A stretch of DNA of 64,000 nucleotides from Streptomyces niger (GTDB lineage: Bacteria; Actinomycetota; Actinomycetes; Streptomycetales; Streptomycetaceae), in assembly GCF_000718305.1 (NCBI RefSeq), contig NZ_JOFQ01000023.1:1-64000 (forward strand), written 5' to 3'. Numbering within the stretch: position 1 is the stretch's first letter; each line of letters starts with the position of its first letter. Of this stretch, positions 28,889-37,510 are shown piece after piece. Below the pieces are notes generated by a model, which was given only the letters and a program-made list of their open reading frames with translations, did no database searches and was not told where the DNA came from. A program made the position numbers and the translations under genes.

Positions 28889-29303
28889 GCAGACCGCCGA
28901 GCGCTTCCCGCAACTGATGCAGGCGGCCGCAGCGGAAGTCGCAGCCGACGGGGCCGGAACCGGATCGTGACCCTGGCCTCGGCCCCGTCATCGGTGTGGA
29001 GAGCACTGAGGGAGAGTGGCCCACACCGTCTTGGCCTCAAGGTAGGCATCCAGGTTGGCGTGTCCCAGCTCGTGGCCGACACCGTAAGCCTTCATGTCTC
29101 CGTAGGGCTCCGTAGGGCTCCGTAGGGTTGACAGCGGCCAGGTCTTGAGGTCGGCCTGCACGCAGGAGGCCAGCGTGTGCGTATTCACAAGATCACGCGT
29201 CCGCGCACCGACCGTAAGCCAACGCGGATGAATCGCCAAGGCCCGGGCCGCGGCCGCGGCCGGGACATCCAAGGCCACATGCCCGGGCGCTCCGCCATAG
29301 TGG
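28889..29303. other. Scrambled stretch between the two ligase fragments
   Basis: The reverse frame reads EPYGDMKAYGVGHELGHANL then DAYLEAKTVWATL, coding-like but not recognised. On the forward strand, RYFRPADTQTAERFPQLMQ then AAAAEVAADGAG (about 28,870-28,975) resembles ligase nucleotidyltransferase sequence in the opposite orientation. A 10-bp unit CTCCGTAGGG is repeated three times at 29,099-29,128. The block looks like a rearranged insertion into the ligase gene. Confidence 0.4.
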
Positions 29304-29435
29304 TCAGGTGATGGAGTGAGACACGCCTGAGGCGTCTGGAGAACCGTCCCACTTCGGCTCCGCCGCCCACCCTGTCGGCAGGGTGAAGATGTCGACTGGC
29401 TGGGCGAGCATCGGCTCGGCGGGCATCCGCACCAT
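29304..29435 (-). pseudogene. ATP-dependent DNA ligase, N-terminal fragment
   Basis: It starts MVRMPAEPMLAQPVDIFTLP and reaches TGWAAEPKWDGS, which holds ligase motif I (KxDG) with the adenylated Lys. After that the frame becomes unrelated and stops. Only about 35 native residues remain. Confidence 0.65.
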
Positions 29436-29586
29436 GATCGAGACCTGCCACGCGCCGCCGCCCGCTGCCTTTCGATGAACGTGCCCCTTCTCCGGCTGTT
29501 GCGGCAGGACGTGTCGGGGATCGCGCGCCTGTGTCTCTGCCCCACAACCTGCTCGAACCTGTGGCTGAGGATCGGCGCCGACAAGG

Positions 29587-30174
29587 TCAGCTACGCAGCT
29601 CTTGGAGTCGGGCGGCGGCACCGCACACCCCACACGCATCGGCGGCCGGACCGTCCAGCGCGGCCAGGGCTTGAGGGGTGGTGAGGCCTGCGGGGGCCTT
29701 GCACAGCGGGCAGCCAGCGCGGTACACCCGCACCGGACGCGGCCTGGTGGAGTCGTACGCGATGCGGAACTTCTCCAGCGCCCACCACTCCCCCGCCTCA
29801 CCCTCCGACGCCGGAGCAGGAGTAGGCGCGGGGGTGGGGGCAGGTGGCCGGCGGCCAGTGCAGGCCCGCAGAAGTGCCTGGCGGTCCCGTTCGATCGGCA
29901 CCCCGGCGTAGGAGACGCCGTCGATGGGCCGCGCGTGGGAGGCCGGCGCGCTGAAGATGATGTCGGCCGGCTCGGCCAGGTCCCGACCGCCGATCTGCAC
30001 GTCGGCCCACAGGGTTACGGAGACTTCGTAGAACCAGGCGGTGGTGTTGCCTTGCCAGCGGCGCAGCAGCCGGCCGACCGGTTCCTGACCGTCGTGCAGC
30101 ACGATGCGGATCGGCGGTGTGGGCGGTTCGGCCGGCGGCTCGCCGTCCGCGAGGGGCCCGGGTTCCTCGTACAC
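29587..30174 (-). CDS. DUF6233-like protein with zinc-ribbon tail
   Basis: 195 residues from a GTG placed next to the upstream gene's stop. The conserved part PPIRIVLHDGQEPVGRLLRR, NTTAWFYEVSVTLWA and ARPIDGVSYAGVPIERDR matches a hypothetical family (DUF6233) common on Streptomyces plasmids and arms. After a Pro/Ala/Thr repeat linker, the C-terminus has two Cys pairs, CPLC and CGVC, about 29 residues apart, likely binding zinc. It forms an operon with the gene at 30,177-30,530. The function is unknown. Confidence 0.7.
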   Translation of the reverse strand: MYEEPGPLADGEPPAEPPTPPIRIVLHDGQEPVGRLLRRWQGNTTAWFYEVSVTLWADVQIGGRDLAEPADIIFSAPASHARPIDGVSYAGVPIERDRQALLRACTGRRPPAPTPAPTPAPASEGEAGEWWALEKFRIAYDSTRPRPVRVYRAGCPLCKAPAGLTTPQALAALDGPAADACGVCGAAARLQELRS

Positions 30175-30176
30175 AC

Positions 30177-30530
30177 CTAGGCTGCCGCGTCTGCCTCGTC
30201 GGCGGGGGTGTCATGGACGTGTTTCAGGGCGCTGCGGGCGGCGACGACGTCGGGACCGGAGAGGGTGTCCCAGAAGGGGTGGGTGCCGATCTGGATGGAC
30301 AGCTCCAGCATGCGGGCGCGCAGCCGGGCCTCCTGCTCGGTCTGTTCTTCGGTGTAGCCGGGAGAGTCCTCCCGCCGGAAGGGGTAATGGTGCCCCTCGG
30401 GGCGCTCGTATCCGGGCAGCGGCACCGCCGACCACGGCAGCGTCTCGCACAGCACGCGGTAGGCAGCGCGGGTCTGGTGCATCTCCAGCTGGGCGGCAGT
30501 CAGGTCCTCGGGAAAGTCGTACTCGGCCAC
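30177..30530 (-). CDS. Hypothetical protein, operon partner of the DUF6233-like gene
   Basis: About 117 residues from GTG 30530 (VAEYDFPEDLTAAQLEMHQ). The rest is charged and helical: YRVLCETLPWSAVPLPGYER, RLRARMLELSIQIGTHPFW. A longer frame reaches 30,863 but lacks coding character. Its stop abuts the next gene's start. Such pairs accompany integrated plasmid genes in Streptomyces; no function is recognised. Confidence 0.6.
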   Translation of the reverse strand: MAEYDFPEDLTAAQLEMHQTRAAYRVLCETLPWSAVPLPGYERPEGHHYPFRREDSPGYTEEQTEQEARLRARMLELSIQIGTHPFWDTLSGPDVVAARSALKHVHDTPADEADAAA

Positions 30531-31027
30531 ACCGGAATAATGCGCCCGTTCGATTCTTGGTGGTCGGCGGCACGCCGCGGCACTCCTCCGCATGGCTCCC
30601 GTCAGATCCGCGGCAAGCTGACCGTCACCCGCCTGCCCGGCCCCTCGTGCGTACCGGGCAGGCAGACACTGAGCTGAAGCGGCGGAGGGGCTCGCCTGCC
30701 CGTGGACGCGCAGCAGGCGAGCGTGCCTTCGCCGGCCCCGCCCGTGTGCTGACAACTCCGAGGTCGCGGCCGGGTGGGGCCGCAGACGGTCACCAGAGGC
30801 TGCAGCTCCGCGACAGCTTTGTGGTGTCACTGAGCCGGCGCGGGGGTGGATGGCTCTGTTCACGAGAGAAGGCAGCGTTTCGAGGGTGGTTCGGGAGGCA
30901 TCGGGCAGCTAGGACGGCAGCGAGTTGTTCACGAGGTTCGACAGCAGCCAACCTCCAATTGGGACCGCCCTGGGCGTCGTCCATACGGTCGCGAAGCCGA
31001 GAATCGGATGAGCCTGGGTTCCTAGGG
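30531..31027. other. Gene-poor stretch before the MerR promoter
   Basis: No frame carries a recognisable motif or a credible start. Base composition stays GC-rich. Only the MerR promoter at its right edge is notable. Confidence 0.4.
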
Positions 31028-31058
31028 TTGAAGTTGCCGTTGCGGCAGCTTCTACCGT
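31028..31058 (+). promoter_or_regulatory. MerR-type promoter with 19-bp spacer and operator
   Basis: The -35 TTGAAG (31,028-31,033) and -10 TACCGT (31,053-31,058) are 19 bp apart, the overlong spacing typical of MerR-activated promoters. An inverted repeat fills the spacer: GAAGTTGCCG / CGGCAGCTTC around TTG, with one mismatch (31,030-31,052). It lies 55 bp upstream of the MerR gene start, so the gene is probably autoregulated. Confidence 0.7.
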
Positions 31059-31112
31059 GCGGAGCAGGGCCGGAGAGACCGGCCCGGTGACGCATTTGCG
31101 AGGGAGACGGCG

Positions 31113-31874
31113 ATGGACTGGCCGATCGCGGAGGTTGCCCGGATGTCGGGCGTGACCGCCCGGCCCCTGCGGCACTACGACGAGATCGGCCTGCTGCCTC
31201 CTGCCCGGATCGGGGCCAACGGCCACCGCTACTACGGGGAGCGCCAGCTGCTGCGGCTGCAGCAGATTCTCGTACTGCGGGCGCTGGGTGTAGGGCTTCC
31301 CGAGATCGGCCGGATCCTGGCCGAGCAAGTCGACGAGGTGCAAGCCCTGCGCGGCCACTACCGGCGGCTGCTCGCCGAGCGGGACCGGCTCGACGCCCTC
31401 GCCGCCACCGTCTCCCGCACGATCGCCGAACTGGAGCAGTCCAGGAAGGACGGCACAACCATGACCGCAATCAACCGACCGGAGAACCTGTTCGAGGGCG
31501 TGCAGCCCTCCCAGTACGAGGAAACCCTGCGCGACTTCCCCGAGCATGCCGAAGCGATCGCGCGCAGGGTCGCCGCGATGACCCCGCAGGACGTCGAGGC
31601 CGGACAGCGCGAGCGCACCGCGCAGATGATCCGACTGGCGGAGCTGATGGCCGCCGGCCATCCGGCCGACGCCGAGCCCGTGCAGGCCGAGACCGACGCA
31701 CAGTACCGGGCCCTGACCCAGCTGCGGACCGTGTCCGCCGAGGAGTACCGTGCCCTCGGACGCGCCTGCGTGGACAACGAGGCATGGCGCGCCGCGTACG
31801 AGACGATCGCACCGGGTCTGGCCGCGTACCAGCGGGACGCCATCGAGGCGTATGCCGCTGCCCGGCTAAGCTGA
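31113..31874 (+). CDS. MerR-family regulator with TipAS domain
   Basis: 253 residues; GAGGGAGAC precedes the ATG. The N-terminal MerR HTH reads IAEVARMSGVTARPLRHYDE then IGLLPPARIGANGHRYY. A coiled dimer helix follows (ALRGHYRRLLAERDRLDAL). The C-terminal part (about 125-250) resembles the TipA antibiotic-binding domain: PSQYEETLRDFPEHAEAIAR, YRALGRACVDNEAWRAAYE. TipA and Mta activate multidrug resistance promoters when bound by drugs such as thiopeptides. The overlong promoter spacer upstream supports autoactivation. Confidence 0.9.
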   Translation: MDWPIAEVARMSGVTARPLRHYDEIGLLPPARIGANGHRYYGERQLLRLQQILVLRALGVGLPEIGRILAEQVDEVQALRGHYRRLLAERDRLDALAATVSRTIAELEQSRKDGTTMTAINRPENLFEGVQPSQYEETLRDFPEHAEAIARRVAAMTPQDVEAGQRERTAQMIRLAELMAAGHPADAEPVQAETDAQYRALTQLRTVSAEEYRALGRACVDNEAWRAAYETIAPGLAAYQRDAIEAYAAARLS

Positions 31875-32084
31875 ACCGGGACACCGGGCCGCCCCGCGGG
31901 AACCGGCCCGCAACAGCGGCCCCTGCCTGTCGCACCGGCAGGCTCACCTCGTCCGACCCCGCAGGTGCCGGGCGAGGTGCTGCCCGCTCTCATGAACATC
32001 GAACTTGGCCCTGAACGAGCGCCTCCCGACGAGCTGAACAATCGCTGTCGACACTCGTGAACAAAGCCAGGTGGAGGTCGGCCG

Positions 32085-32375
32085 TCGGCGTGCTCGTAGT
32101 CGATACGCTGCCCGCCGCAGCCGGCCGCCAGGTCACGCAGCGTCCGCACCTCCTTCCGGTCGGCGGTCAGCTCCCAGCGCAGCTTGGTGGACACCCAGTC
32201 GGCGAGATAGGTGCAGCGGGCGTCGGCCGAGGGCGGCATCCACTGGGCCGGGTCCTGGTCAGCTTTCGAGCGGTTGGTCCGGGCGGTGACGGCGACCAGA
32301 GAGCGTGTCGCGCCGAGGTCGTTGGCGTAGGCCTGGCGCCGCTCCTTGGTCCACTGCGAGGCGCCGGAGTCACCA
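32085..32375 (-). pseudogene. HNH-endonuclease-family C-terminal fragment (copy A)
   Basis: Two reverse frames give RRQAYANDLGATRSLVAVTA, NRSKADQDPAQWMPPSADAR, CTYLADWVSTKLRWELTADR and AAGCGGQRIDYEHAD. This is the C-terminal half of the secreted HNH (DHMVPL) nuclease family and closely matches copy B at 36.9-37.5 kb. The DHMVPL catalytic motif lies upstream and is missing, because the sequence switches to ISKra4 transposase at about 32,375. Confidence 0.75.
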
Positions 32376-32377
32376 CC

Positions 32378-32958
32378 GGTGCTGGGTCGTCCTGGTCGAC
32401 GGCGCCCGCCACCAACGCGACCTGATCCAGCGCGAAGCCGCTCACCGCGGCTGCACGATCAACGTGCTCCTGGACTTCGTGCACGTCACCGAGTACGTCT
32501 GGACGGCGGCCCACGCATTCCACAAGCCCGGCACCGCGAGGCAGACGCCTGGGTCGCCCGCCATCTGACCATGATCCTCGCGGGTCAAGCCGACCGCGCC
32601 GCCCAGGAGATGTCCACCCAAGCTGACCGGGCCGGCCTGCGTGCCAGCCGTCGAGAGGCCGTGGATGCCTGCCGCCACTATCTGACCGGCCACCTCGAGC
32701 AGCTCCGCTACGACATCGCCCTCGCCGCGGGCTGGCCGATCGCCACCGGCGATCGAAGGCGCCTGCCGACACCTGATCGGTGACCGCCTCGACATCACCG
32801 GCGTCCGCTGGGGACTCACCGGTGCCGAAGCCGTCCTCCGACTCCGCACCCTGATCGACAACGGCGATCTCAACGCCTACTGGCACTTCCATGCCGCGAA
32901 CGAGCATCGACGCCTCTACCCCTCACCCAGCCGACAGGAGTTTGGCCTCACCGCTTGA
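32378..32958 (+). pseudogene. ISKra4-family transposase C-terminal remnant
   Basis: Joined across frames it reads [90 protein letters not shown] and [19 protein letters not shown], ending with TGA at 32,956. This is the ISKra4 DDE C-terminus. Frameshifts occur near 32,530 and 32,750 and the 5' half is missing, so it cannot transpose itself. The right junction lies just before the GNAT gene. Confidence 0.8.
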
Positions 32959-33020
32959 CCTGGCATTCCCTGACAATGGGCACGGTTGACGTCCAGACCG
33001 TCCTCAGGTTCGCTGCTGTG

Positions 33021-33461
33021 ATGTCTGCCCTTCGCATCCAGCAGCCGGACGACGATGCCACCTTCAAGGACTGGCAGCACGTCCACAACGTGATCATCCC
33101 TACCCACGTCCTGTCCCTGGACGAGGTACGAGAACGCGCTCAGCGTCACCAGCTGCACATCGCTTACCGCGGTGACGATCTCGTGGGCTGCAGTACGGTC
33201 CGCCCACCTGCGGATGACACACGGACGGCCACCGTCATCACCCGCGTCCTGGCCGCTCACCGCAGGCGAGGCTTCGGTGAGGAGCTCTATGTCCACGGGC
33301 TCAACCGAGCCCGCGAGCTGGGAGCCGAAGAAATCGAAACCGTCGTCCTCTCTTCCAACCAGGACGGACTTCGATTCGCCCTGAAACACGGCTTCGTCGA
33401 GACCGAACAATATCTACTGCCCGGGGAGACCATCCCCTGGATCGACCTCCGACTCTCCTGA
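33021..33461 (+). CDS. GNAT-family N-acetyltransferase
   Basis: About 146 residues from ATG 33021 (MSALRIQQPDDDATFKDW); an upstream ATG at 32,976 is possible and neither has a good ribosome binding site. The acetyl-CoA motif A reads ITRVLAAHRRRGFGEELYVH (RRxGxG/A type) and motif B ETVVLSSNQDGLRFALKHGF. The substrate is unknown. Its 5' end abuts the ISKra4 remnant, so its promoter may come from the element. Confidence 0.83.
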   Translation: MSALRIQQPDDDATFKDWQHVHNVIIPTHVLSLDEVRERAQRHQLHIAYRGDDLVGCSTVRPPADDTRTATVITRVLAAHRRRGFGEELYVHGLNRARELGAEEIETVVLSSNQDGLRFALKHGFVETEQYLLPGETIPWIDLRLS

Positions 33462-33591
33462 CCGCACAGCCTGATCCACACGTTCCCTGCAAAGGAACTA
33501 CACCCAACTAAGCTCGGCTTCCCCACACCGGGCGCAGCCGCGGCCGTGGCCGCCGACGCCCTGAGCGCCGGCGGCCGAGCGCGGGCACAGT

Positions 33592-33960
33592 CTCGCGGCC
33601 GACTATGTGCGCTGGCAGGTCGAGCGCAAGCGCGCCACGCTCGGTCGGACCTGCCTGGAGGTCGTCTTCCTGCACAATCCCGAGCGCACCGGGGATCGGG
33701 CGGCGCTGCCGCTGGTGCTGCGCGAGGCCTTCATGGTGCTGGGGGAGGCCGCGGCCGCCGGGCACCTGCGGCGTATGGCGTCGCCACCTGGTCCGGTTTC
33801 GCCGATGGCCTCTTCGCCGTCCCGCAGCTGGACCGGCTGGCTGGCGGACGAGGCCGCTGGCAGCCGGGCGCATCATCTGCGGGCGGTGCAGCGGGGATTT
33901 CGCGCGTGCTGGTGTCGGCCTCGACTACGACACGCTGGGAGGCCGCCCGCGCCGCGCTTG
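33592..33960 (+). pseudogene. Aldo/keto-reductase-like fragment
   Basis: The frame reads TCLEVVFLHNPERTGDRAAL then LREAFMVLGEAAAAGH. A shift near 33,775 moves to YGVATWSGFADGLFAVPQL. The VFLHNPE strand and the YGVATWSGF strand are features of aldo/keto reductases. No start, catalytic Tyr region or end is present. Confidence 0.5.
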
Positions 33961-34159
33961 CCCAGCCGGCCATCCCTTCCCGCCTCTGCGGAAGGTCTGC
34001 GATGTACTCGCCCCCACCACCACAGCCGATCAACAGCGCACCTTGGCCGCACAGAGCGAGGCCGCCGCGGCTCTGGGTGTCACGGTCACGGGCCACGGTT
34101 GTGGGGGTATCAGGGCCGCACTCTCGGCCAGCGGGCCCGGCATGACGAGGACGGGGCGT

Positions 34160-34808
34160 GCCGGCTGCTGCTGATCTCCACAGAGCAGGCGGGTGGGAAG
34201 CTGAAGCTGTGGGAAGGCACCTCCCAGGCCGCGGCCGCCTGCCCCACCGTGCACAAGCCCGCCCTGCACGGTGTGTACGACGGAGCCGTGCGCGACGGGG
34301 CCGCCTACCGCGCCGAACTCACCGGCTACGTCGTCGAACCCGTCTGCGCGCCGGAGCCGGTCCTGGAGCGGGAGCTGGAGCTGCCGGAGGCGTGATGGAA
34401 GTCGCTGCGCAGCGACCTGGAGACCATCGCCGCCGCCAAAACCGAGCGGGTCGCGGTGCGCCAGCAGTGGATGACCGCGCCCTCCCCCAGTACGCCGGCG
34501 TCCCCGCACCCGCCTAGATCACCTGGTCCACCGCACACGGCGACTGCCACTTCGCCAACCTCACCACCACAACACCCGTCTTGCTGGACTTTGAAGGCTT
34601 CGGCCTCGCCCCGGCCGGCTCTGCGCCTACGCCCTCCTCGCCCCATAGACTGCGGCCCGAATCCGGAATGAGTTCCCCACCCTCGACACCTCCGCCGGCC
34701 ATACCGCGCTGCTTGTCGTCGCGGTCGACCTCCTGCAATCCGCCTCCCGCAGCGACCACCCCGAACTGGTCGAACCGCTGCGGGCCTTGGTGTCGGCTGT
34801 CGCGGGAT
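34160..34808 (+). pseudogene. Aminoglycoside-phosphotransferase-like remnant
   Basis: Fragments in several frames: AAYRAELTGYVVEPVCAPEP, KSLRSDLETIAAAKTERVA, then STAHGDCHFANLTTTTPVLL and DFEGFGLAPAG, and finally RIRNEFPTLDTSAGHTALLV. HGDxHxxN is the catalytic loop and DFEG the Mg-binding motif of APH-type kinases. A TAG interrupts the frame about 10 codons before HGD and further shifts follow. It is decayed and may have been a small-molecule kinase or resistance gene. Confidence 0.55.
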
Positions 34809-34868
34809 GAAGTGCCGTACGCGGCACGGTTTCCGTGCGGACCGTGTCGTGCCGCGTCCGGCAGCAGG

Positions 34869-36017
34869 TCAGCCGCTGCCTACCTCCTGTAGTGCATGCG
34901 GATGGCCGGCCTGCACCCATTCCAGGAGGTCAGTGGAGCGGTCCAGCAGTTCTTGCGCTTGGCGTCGCAGACTCGGCGCGAGGCGCTGCTGCTCGGCCAT
35001 GACCACGTAGGCGAGCCGCAGGGCCTGACGGAGCTCTTCCACCGCCCGATGCTCGTCGACGGGGTCGGCGAGTGGGGCGCGCAGTCGGGCACGCGCCAGT
35101 TCCAGTGCCTTCAGTGCGCGGAGCACCGCTTGATCCTCGACGCTGTCAGCGCCCGTACCCGGCTGTGGGAAGTGCGAGGGCGGGGGATGATGCGGCGCAT
35201 AGGGAGCGCGGCAGCTGCAGGCTTGGAGGGTGTGCAGCTGCCGGGTCTTGACGGAGAGGGTGCGCTGGCAGGCGATGCAGCTCAGCTGGAGGACACGGTG
35301 GTCGAGGCCGTCCCAGGGCAAGACGGTGTATCCGGCGGCCTGCACGTCAGCAAGCGTGCCCGGGCTCAGGAGGACCACTCCCCTGCCGTCGGTCGGGGTG
35401 GCCGGGGTGCTGTTTGACCGGAGCCGTGGGTCCGCTTCTTCGGCTTCGGTCTGCCAGACACGGTGCCATGCCTCGATCCAGGGCCGACATTCGTCTTCCT
35501 CGACCCCGCACGCCTGCAGAAAGGCCGCGAACTGCACCGGGCACTTGGGGATGGCCTGCTTGGTGACGATGCGGTGCACAGTGCTGTGGGGCAGTCGGCC
35601 ATGCTGTCCGGCCTTGGAGGCCTCCATCTCGCGGAAGGTCGGGGCGCCGGCCTTGTCGTAGAGCTCGATCATTCCCGCGCTGAGGTCCGCGACATCGCGC
35701 ACGAGTTCAGGACGGGGAGCGGCCCGGCTGACGCGGCGCCCTTGGGCTGCGCGGCGCGCTTCGTAACGGGCTTCCCGCCACAGTTCCAGGGCGTGATCGG
35801 CGCGGGCGCCGCACGCGGTGGCGTAGGCGGTGACCAGCGCCTGGGAGGGAACACGGTCGCCCGAGGCGGCGCGTCGCAGGTTGGAAGGGTGATAGCCGGC
35901 CTTCTCAGCAAGGGCGGGATAACTCAGCCCGGTGCCGGCTTTGGCCGCGCGCAGCCACAGGGCGAGCGCGGCCAGGGCTTGGTTGGCTGTGGTGATCGGT
36001 GCTTCTCGGCGTCCCAT
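34869..36017 (-). CDS. XRE-type HTH regulator (large, element-type)
   Basis: 382 residues. The N-terminal HTH reads LWLRAAKAGTGLSYPALAEK and AGYHPSNLRRAASGDRVPS. The middle has a second HTH-like segment (GRLPHSTVHRIVTKQAIPK). A Cys-containing region (LSCIACQRTLSVKTRQ) and a charged helical C-terminus follow. This architecture is frequent in Streptomyces arm and plasmid genes of unknown role. The membrane-protein gene at 36,028 starts upstream on the same strand with an 11-bp gap, so the two form an operon. Confidence 0.75.
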   Translation of the reverse strand: MGRREAPITTANQALAALALWLRAAKAGTGLSYPALAEKAGYHPSNLRRAASGDRVPSQALVTAYATACGARADHALELWREARYEARRAAQGRRVSRAAPRPELVRDVADLSAGMIELYDKAGAPTFREMEASKAGQHGRLPHSTVHRIVTKQAIPKCPVQFAAFLQACGVEEDECRPWIEAWHRVWQTEAEEADPRLRSNSTPATPTDGRGVVLLSPGTLADVQAAGYTVLPWDGLDHRVLQLSCIACQRTLSVKTRQLHTLQACSCRAPYAPHHPPPSHFPQPGTGADSVEDQAVLRALKALELARARLRAPLADPVDEHRAVEELRQALRLAYVVMAEQQRLAPSLRRQAQELLDRSTDLLEWVQAGHPHALQEVGSG

Positions 36018-36027
36018 CGCTATCGCC

Positions 36028-36303
36028 TCACGCGGGAGAAGCAGTCGCCAGGGCGGAGCGGGCCATGCGCAGCGGCGCGAGGCTCCAGGATCGGAGCACG
36101 GCCACCGACAGCACGCCGGCCGCGGCGAGCAGTTGCAGCACCTGGCCCTGCGGGATGCCCCGTGCGGTAAGAGCGCCGGCGAGGGTGACGATCACGATGA
36201 TGACGACCGCCTCACCCGCACCGATGCGCGAAGGGCCCGCGACGCAGGGGGTGGTGTGGCGGGTATCGAGGCAGGCGGCTGTGCGGGAAGGGGGCAACAT
36301 CAT
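36028..36303 (-). CDS. Small membrane protein paired with the XRE regulator
   Basis: 91 residues with two hydrophobic segments: AVVIIVIVTLAGALTA (about 32-47) and GQVLQLLAAAGVLSVAVL (about 52-69), joined by a short loop. It is 11 bp from the XRE gene, suggesting joint expression. Whether it tethers the regulator to the membrane or forms a holin-like pore cannot be told. Confidence 0.55.
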   Translation of the reverse strand: MMLPPSRTAACLDTRHTTPCVAGPSRIGAGEAVVIIVIVTLAGALTARGIPQGQVLQLLAAAGVLSVAVLRSWSLAPLRMARSALATASPA

Positions 36304-36343
36304 CGCTCCTGACGGGTGCCCCGGCGGGTTGACCTAGCCGGGG

Positions 36344-36707
36344 TGCTACTGGCTCCAATTGGTTCGCCGTCGCGAGCAGTTGGCGCTCCTCGCGAGGGGT
36401 GGGAACATGGTGGCACCTGTGCACGATGCTCCCTGTCTCCTGCGGAGCTTTCGCGCACTGCTGTCCCAGTCTCCGACGCCTGAACAGCCGCGCGGCCCCC
36501 CACAGGCAGACACGGGAAGGTGTTGCGAGGCGCGCACGGCCTGGGCATTTGCCAGCCTGGCCGACCCGGACCGTATGGGTCTCACGTTCTCGGGTAGGGG
36601 GTAGGTGCGCGGTTGTCCCAATGCGCGTTGCATGTTCCGTGGGCGGGTGCCACGCTCACGGCGAGCGCTGGATATCCGGCCCCTCCCCTGACTGCTACTG
36701 GCTCCAA
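36344..36707. repeat. Pair of 15-bp direct repeats
   Basis: TGCTACTGGCTCCAA occurs at 36,344-36,358 and at 36,693-36,707, 349 bp apart. The first copy is 41 bp upstream of the membrane/XRE operon start. They could be operators of the XRE regulator or ends of a small deleted or inserted block. No long open frame lies between them. Confidence 0.6.
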
Positions 36708-36758
36708 CCGTTACCACTCAGGGACCCTGCACGATCGCGTTGGCGCGCGAGAGTGCCC

Positions 36759-36788
36759 AGGCCAGCGCCGCTACGGCGGCGCTGGCCT
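36759..36788. terminator. Hairpin with UACG loop
   Basis: Arms AGGCCAGCGCCGC (36,759-36,771) and GCGGCGCTGGCCT (36,776-36,788) pair perfectly over 13 bp around TACG, a UNCG-type tetraloop. It is about 85 bp past the stop of the HNH gene on the minus strand. No T-tract follows, as is common for Streptomyces terminators. Confidence 0.7.
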
Positions 36789-36873
36789 CGCTGTCGCTCC
36801 TCTTGTTGGCCTTCAGCCCGGTCGGCGCCGTTCACCGGACCGGCTCCATGAGCACCGGGTGCGTGACGGGGAG

Positions 36874-37510
36874 TCAGGCGTTGGCACGCTCGTAGTCGAT
36901 GCCCTGGCCGCCGCAGCCGACCGCCAGGCTCCGCAGCGTCTGCACCTCATCCCGGTCGGCGGTCAGCTCCCAGCGGAGCTTGGTGACACCCAATCCGCGA
37001 GGTAGGTGCAGCGGGCGTCGGCCGAGGGCGACATCCACTGGGCGGGGTCCTGGTCGGCCTTGGACCGGTTGGTCTTCGCGGTGACGGCCACCAAAGAGCG
37101 CTCGGCGCCCAAGTCGTTGGCGTAGGCCTGACGGCGCTCCTTGGTCCACTGCGAGGCGCCCGAGTTCCAGGCCTCGGCCAGCGGCACCATGTGGTCGATG
37201 TCCAGGCCCTTGGGATCGGTGACGGTGTGCTGGTCGTAGTAGAAGAACCACTCGCCCGACAGGATCTTGCATCGCTCACCCTTGACCACCGGGGTACGGG
37301 ACTGGGCGATCAGCCCTCGTTGCGAGTCCAGCAGCCGTCGCGGTCCTCATCGATCCAGTGCTTGAAGGAGGTGCGCTGGTAGCCATCACGGTTCTCCGCA
37401 GACAGCGGCAGGACCTCCACGCCCGCGGCCAGCGTCATCGACTCACCAGGAGGCGACTGCCGGCGCCGGAGCGGCTGCGGCCAGAAGCGGCAGGACGGCA
37501 AGAGCGGCAT
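36874..37510 (-). pseudogene. Secreted HNH endonuclease-family protein, frameshifted (copy B)
   Basis: Joined across three frames: REGYQRT-like NRDGYQRTSFKHWIDEDRDG, then VKGERCKILSGEWFFYYDQH, the catalytic GLDIDHMVPLAEAWNSGASQ, RRQAYANDLGAERSLVAVTA, DARCTYLADWV and the C-terminal KLRWELTADRDEVQTLRSL. The DHMVPLAEAW histidine motif is intact, but frameshifts near 37,310 and 36,985 break the gene. The family is exported and HNH/GmrSD-like. The N-terminal 25 residues could be a degenerate signal peptide. It is roughly 85-90% identical by eye to copy A over the C-terminal 280 bp. Confidence 0.8.

Noticed and set aside
25685..29125. Plus-strand open frames of 500-590 codons over the relaxase region
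   Set aside because: They are antisense artefacts of GC-rich coding sequence; the relaxase motifs are on the minus strand.
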